Shown in pieces: positions 60,806 to 64,000 of a DNA stretch of 64,000 nucleotides; the stretch's first letter is position 1, and each line of letters begins with the position of its first letter. Under the pieces are notes generated by a model, which saw nothing but the letters and a program-made list of their open reading frames with translations, had not been told where the DNA came from and did no database searches. A program made the translations under genes and the position numbers. This DNA is from Cokeromyces recurvatus (Eukaryota > Mucoromycota > Mucoromycetes > Mucorales > Mucoraceae), in NCBI RefSeq assembly GCF_025118155.1, contig NW_026251393.1, forward strand, positions 496,001 to 560,000. Reading direction: 5' to 3'.

Positions 60806-62069
60806 AAAAAAAAAAAAGAAAAAACGAGTTTAATTTCTATTGTGGTAAATCTTTCTCCCTCTCCTGCGGAATTTACATATATGCTTGCTGAAATTGAACA
60901 AATGCATAGAAACTGAAATAATGAAAATGTCTCACATATTTGCTATGAGTCCTTTCAATCATCTTTATGCTGGTGCTATGTTATTTGTAATCATAAAATC
61001 CTTATAAGCAATGACAAAAGTGAAAGCCAGAACAAGATATGAGGATCATGTTATGTCAGTTCAATACCATTTTTGACTTTAAAAAAAAGGCTGAAATATG
61101 ACAGATAAAAAATCATCAGACTATATCTACGTGAAAAAAAAAACAAGCCAGTTCCTAAGCAGTCTTATTCCATTCCAGTGTAGATATTCCTCTTAATTCT
61201 TAAACACGCGCGCACACACACACACATACATTTCTTGCCTATAATGCTGTGTCTTGCAATCTAATAGCTACAATATCTATTATCCTTTTATTAGGGAAAC
61301 TGTGAATAGTAAACTACAAAATTAACTTTGATTTATATAATTTTACAATAGAGAAAGTAGACAATTGATCCAAGAAAGTATCATGACTTTAATGCCATAA
61401 TTAAACACTCTAAAGAAGAAGAAATGAAAGCATGTAGCTGCTGAAAAGAACAAGATATCTATACTGGTAGCCTTAGAAGAGTTCAGTGTCTAGAAAAGCT
61501 CATATCAAGAAAAGGGATTAAAGACCTTGAAACTTGAATTACTATTGTTAAAAAGTAATTTTATTATACACATCGAATTCTATCTTAAATATTTTGATGG
61601 CTTTGTTCACATTTTATAACCCCAAATTAGCCACCTTATAACTTTCATTACAGCAAAAATAGTGATATCAATGCTAGTAAGAAAATATTCTTGTGATCTC
61701 ACTTTCTATTTAGGAAGGAAGAAGAAGATCTACAGCTTTTATTAGAGACATCACTGTAGAGAATATGAACGATACCAATATTTACATGTAAACCTTTCTA
61801 TAAAAATATTCTTTATTTGTCCATAAATTTACCTTGAATTTATTTTCGTCCTTTCTCAAATCAAATTCTCATTGATCTGAAGAAAATTCATCTCAATCTT
61901 AAATACTGCGTTATAAATAATTTGATCTTCGGAGATTACATTTTACCGATATAGCGTTTGACGACGATTCTAATTTATCCTCCATTTTTGATATAATAAA
62001 ATAAAAATAAATAAAATAATACTTCCATTTTTTCTTTTTTTCTTTTTTTTCTTTTTTCTCTGTATCATT

Positions 62070-63764
62070 ATGAAATATTTATTATTACTATTATTATTAA
62101 TAAGCCCAATATGTGCTATTAAAGTACCAAATCCAATATTTTGGGAACGTAGCTTTACAATGAACATAACTAACGATAATAGTATTGGCACTCTAATTCC
62201 TTCTACTTCCAATATGGTAACATGTCAAGATTTTCAGGGAATTCATCTTGACATTAACTCTAGGAATGCACCTGATGTAAACAAAACAAAAAATAAACAA
62301 ATAATAATGTTCTTTTTACTTATTTGTCATATAAATATATATTTATATATTTATTTTTAGAGAATTGTATTCAATTTTGAAGAGAGTTGCCAATCTTCTA
62401 ATATGTCTATAAATACTATTCAACAAATAAATGCTTATGGTATAGAAGCACCAGCAATTAAAAATGCTCAAAAGATAGCACTTGTTAAGAGAGGAAATTG
62501 TAAATGGAGTGAAAAGATATCAGTCGTAAATCATTTAGCATTATCTAACAATATCAGTATAACAGCGGTTTTTATTTATGACAATATTACTTACGGAGAT
62601 AATATTACTATCAGTAGAATCCCAGTTACTGGTTCTGGAAGTTTAAGTCCTCCTACATATCCTACACCACTTCCTGCTGATAGATCTGTATTGAACATGT
62701 CTGATAATGACTTGGAATTTTCAGGTCCCTCGACTACGGCTGTTTATTTTATCCCCTTTATCTATGGGAATAGATTTGTTGAACGAATTAAACAAAGCTA
62801 TAATGCTAGTAATCCTACAATGAGACAATATTGGTTACTGACTCCATATTTGGAAGAAGTTTCTTGGGGTTATTCAAGTGCTGATAATTTCTTTGCTACT
62901 GGTCGAGGTTATCTATCTTACATTATTGCCTTAGCAGCAGTTTTCCTGATTGGTAATTATATAAATTTATTTATATGGTTTTATAGATATTTATTTATTT
63001 TAATATTTAGCCGTGATATTCTTTAGATGGTGGAAAATTCGTCGTATGAGAGCAGATTATCCAAATGGAATGAATGGAACAGCCAATAATAATGGATTTC
63101 ATATGCAACAAAGAGTAAATCATCTTGATCCTTTACCAGTAGAGATTGTAAATTCTTTACCTATCGATACATATTCTCCTGATTTAATCAAAAATGTGAA
63201 CTGTGCAATTTGTCTCGAAGATTTTGTTCCTGGTAAAAATGACATACGTATTTTACCTTGTGGACATGGATTTTGTGTGTTGTGTATAGGTAAGAAATGA
63301 AATGTGTTTAATTTGTAACAGTGAATCATTATTTTATATTAGATCCATGGCTTACACAAAAATCAACAATGTGCCCAATTTGTAAATGGGATTGTTTACC
63401 AACTGAAATGCGCAAAGAAAGGAATCTCCAACAGCAACAAAATAATAGTGATAATGCTGTTAGTATAGACATGACTATACCAGGGCCTTCAACAACACTA
63501 TCGACGACTAATAACCATGTTCAAAATCACACTGATAATAGTAATGCAAGTAACAATACTACTACTATATCACCACCAATTTCTTCTCCTGATCATTCTC
63601 ACGACATTAATATATCAATAGTAACAAATACAGATGAAAATTACATTCAAAATTCATCTAGTCAAACAAAACTTCCTTTTGAAAAGAGCACTTATGCAGG
63701 TAACAATACTGCTCCTGAATCGTCATCTTCCTCATCAATACCAAAGGATGCAACAAAAGATTAA
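62070..63764 (+). CDS. PA-TM-RING E3 ubiquitin ligase
   Basis: Endomembrane RING ligase of the RNF13/RNF167/Goliath architecture. Four exons, 62070-62276, 62361-62952, 63011-63289 and 63343-63764, give 499 residues. A signal peptide opens it (MKYLLLLLLLISPICA). The lumenal protease-associated domain follows (QKIALVKRGNCKWSEKISVV, TAVFIYDNI) with many N-glycosylation sequons, then one membrane helix (GYLSYIIALAAVFLIGAVIF). The cytosolic side is RWWKIRRMRADYPNG, and the RING is CAICLEDF...ILPCGHGFCVLC...MCPIC, which reads as C3HC4 with Cys where RING-H2 has the second His. The tail is Gln/Asn/Ser/Thr-rich and likely disordered. The four exon junctions preserve frame through the membrane helix and the RING. 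Confidence 0.93.
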
Positions 63765-64000
63765 AATTCATCTTGTGTATATAATTTTATTCAAGAGGGA
63801 TATTTATATGTATCTCCTTTTCCCTATTATGTAATACTATTTCTTTATTTCTATTATATCCTTATATAATCATTTACTACATTACTATAATAATAATAAT
63901 AAATAATAATAATACTAATACTAGTACTAATAATAAAATATTTATATTATGTAATTTTACGTTATGCATTGTTTTGGCTCGTAATCCAAATCAGGAAATT
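63765..64000. other. 3' region after the RING ligase
   Basis: AT-rich with ATA/AAT repeats. No gene is seen before the window end. Confidence 0.5.

Larger units (their letters stand above)
56793..62069. other. Gene-poor 5.3 kb region with relics
   Basis: AT-rich sequence upstream of FAS. The FAS promoter lies at its left. A CCAATCAG occurs at 57876-57883, over 1 kb from the FAS ATG. A tandem 18-bp duplication sits at 58906-58941. A candidate LTR edge is at 59235 (minus strand) and exon-like minus-strand fragments lie at 60256-60805, listed separately. Short plus-strand coding-like patches near 60860-61010 (for example SPAEFTYMLAEIEQMHRN) are not resolved into a gene. 61200-62069 shows a CA microsatellite (about 61206-61227) and nothing else. 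Confidence 0.45.

Overview
The window is nuclear DNA of an AT-rich, intron-dense fungus. Genes are compact and carry many short introns (about 50-90 nt) with GTAAGT-like donors and TTAG-type acceptors. Homopolymer A/T tracts are everywhere. The gene content is typically fungal: a one-chain type I fatty acid synthase, PHO88/SND3, an ELP2 of the Elongator complex and a mitochondrial ALAS with heme-regulatory CP motifs. Base composition, intron style and low-complexity proteins suggest an early-diverging (Mucoromycota-like) fungus. That placement is inference; no species can be named.

Layout. 0-8.6 kb: the 3' end of an unrecognised gene, EMC3, a membrane-anchored Ser/Thr-rich protein of unknown function, a 2.7 kb gene-poor stretch with a small GC-rich poly(A)-tailed element, a class B J-protein, and a tubulin-tyrosine-ligase-fold protein tail-to-tail with it. 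9.4-21.2 kb: ELP2, an AIRIM/C1orf109-like protein, ribosomal protein uL2, a mitochondrial BolA protein, a retroelement relic, GPATCH1 and ALAS. 22-28.4 kb: an unknown tetraspan protein, a small nucleolar-type basic protein (possible SLX9), a TMBIM/BAX-inhibitor protein and a cytochrome b5-acyl-CoA dehydrogenase fusion. 28.4-31.4 kb: a gene desert with one tRNA-Leu(AAG). 31.4-44.3 kb: a dicarboxylate/amino-acid:cation symporter with bacterial-style motifs, a 16-exon three-module paladin-type phosphatase, an ORF with a single in-frame stop, a putative Mso1-like protein and PHO88/SND3. 44.5-56.8 kb: the 3936-residue FAS. 56.8-62 kb: gene-poor, with relics. 62.07-63.76 kb: a PA-TM-RING ubiquitin ligase.

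Genes do not form operons. Several neighbours share divergent promoters (AIRIM-like/uL2, SLX9-like/TMBIM, Mso1-like/PHO88) or closely spaced convergent 3' ends (DnaJ/TTL, 22 bp). Themes recur by coincidence of neighbourhood rather than clustering: ER membrane-protein insertion (EMC3, PHO88), ribosome production (uL2, AIRIM-like, SLX9-like), lipid metabolism (FAS, b5-ACAD) and iron/heme (ALAS, BolA). All spliced models were built by hand, choosing junctions that keep the frame and family motifs intact. Total lengths quoted follow from those models. The most notable items are the fused FAS, the triple-module paladin phosphatase with three intact CX5R loops, the bacterial-like symporter, and the unrecognised genes.
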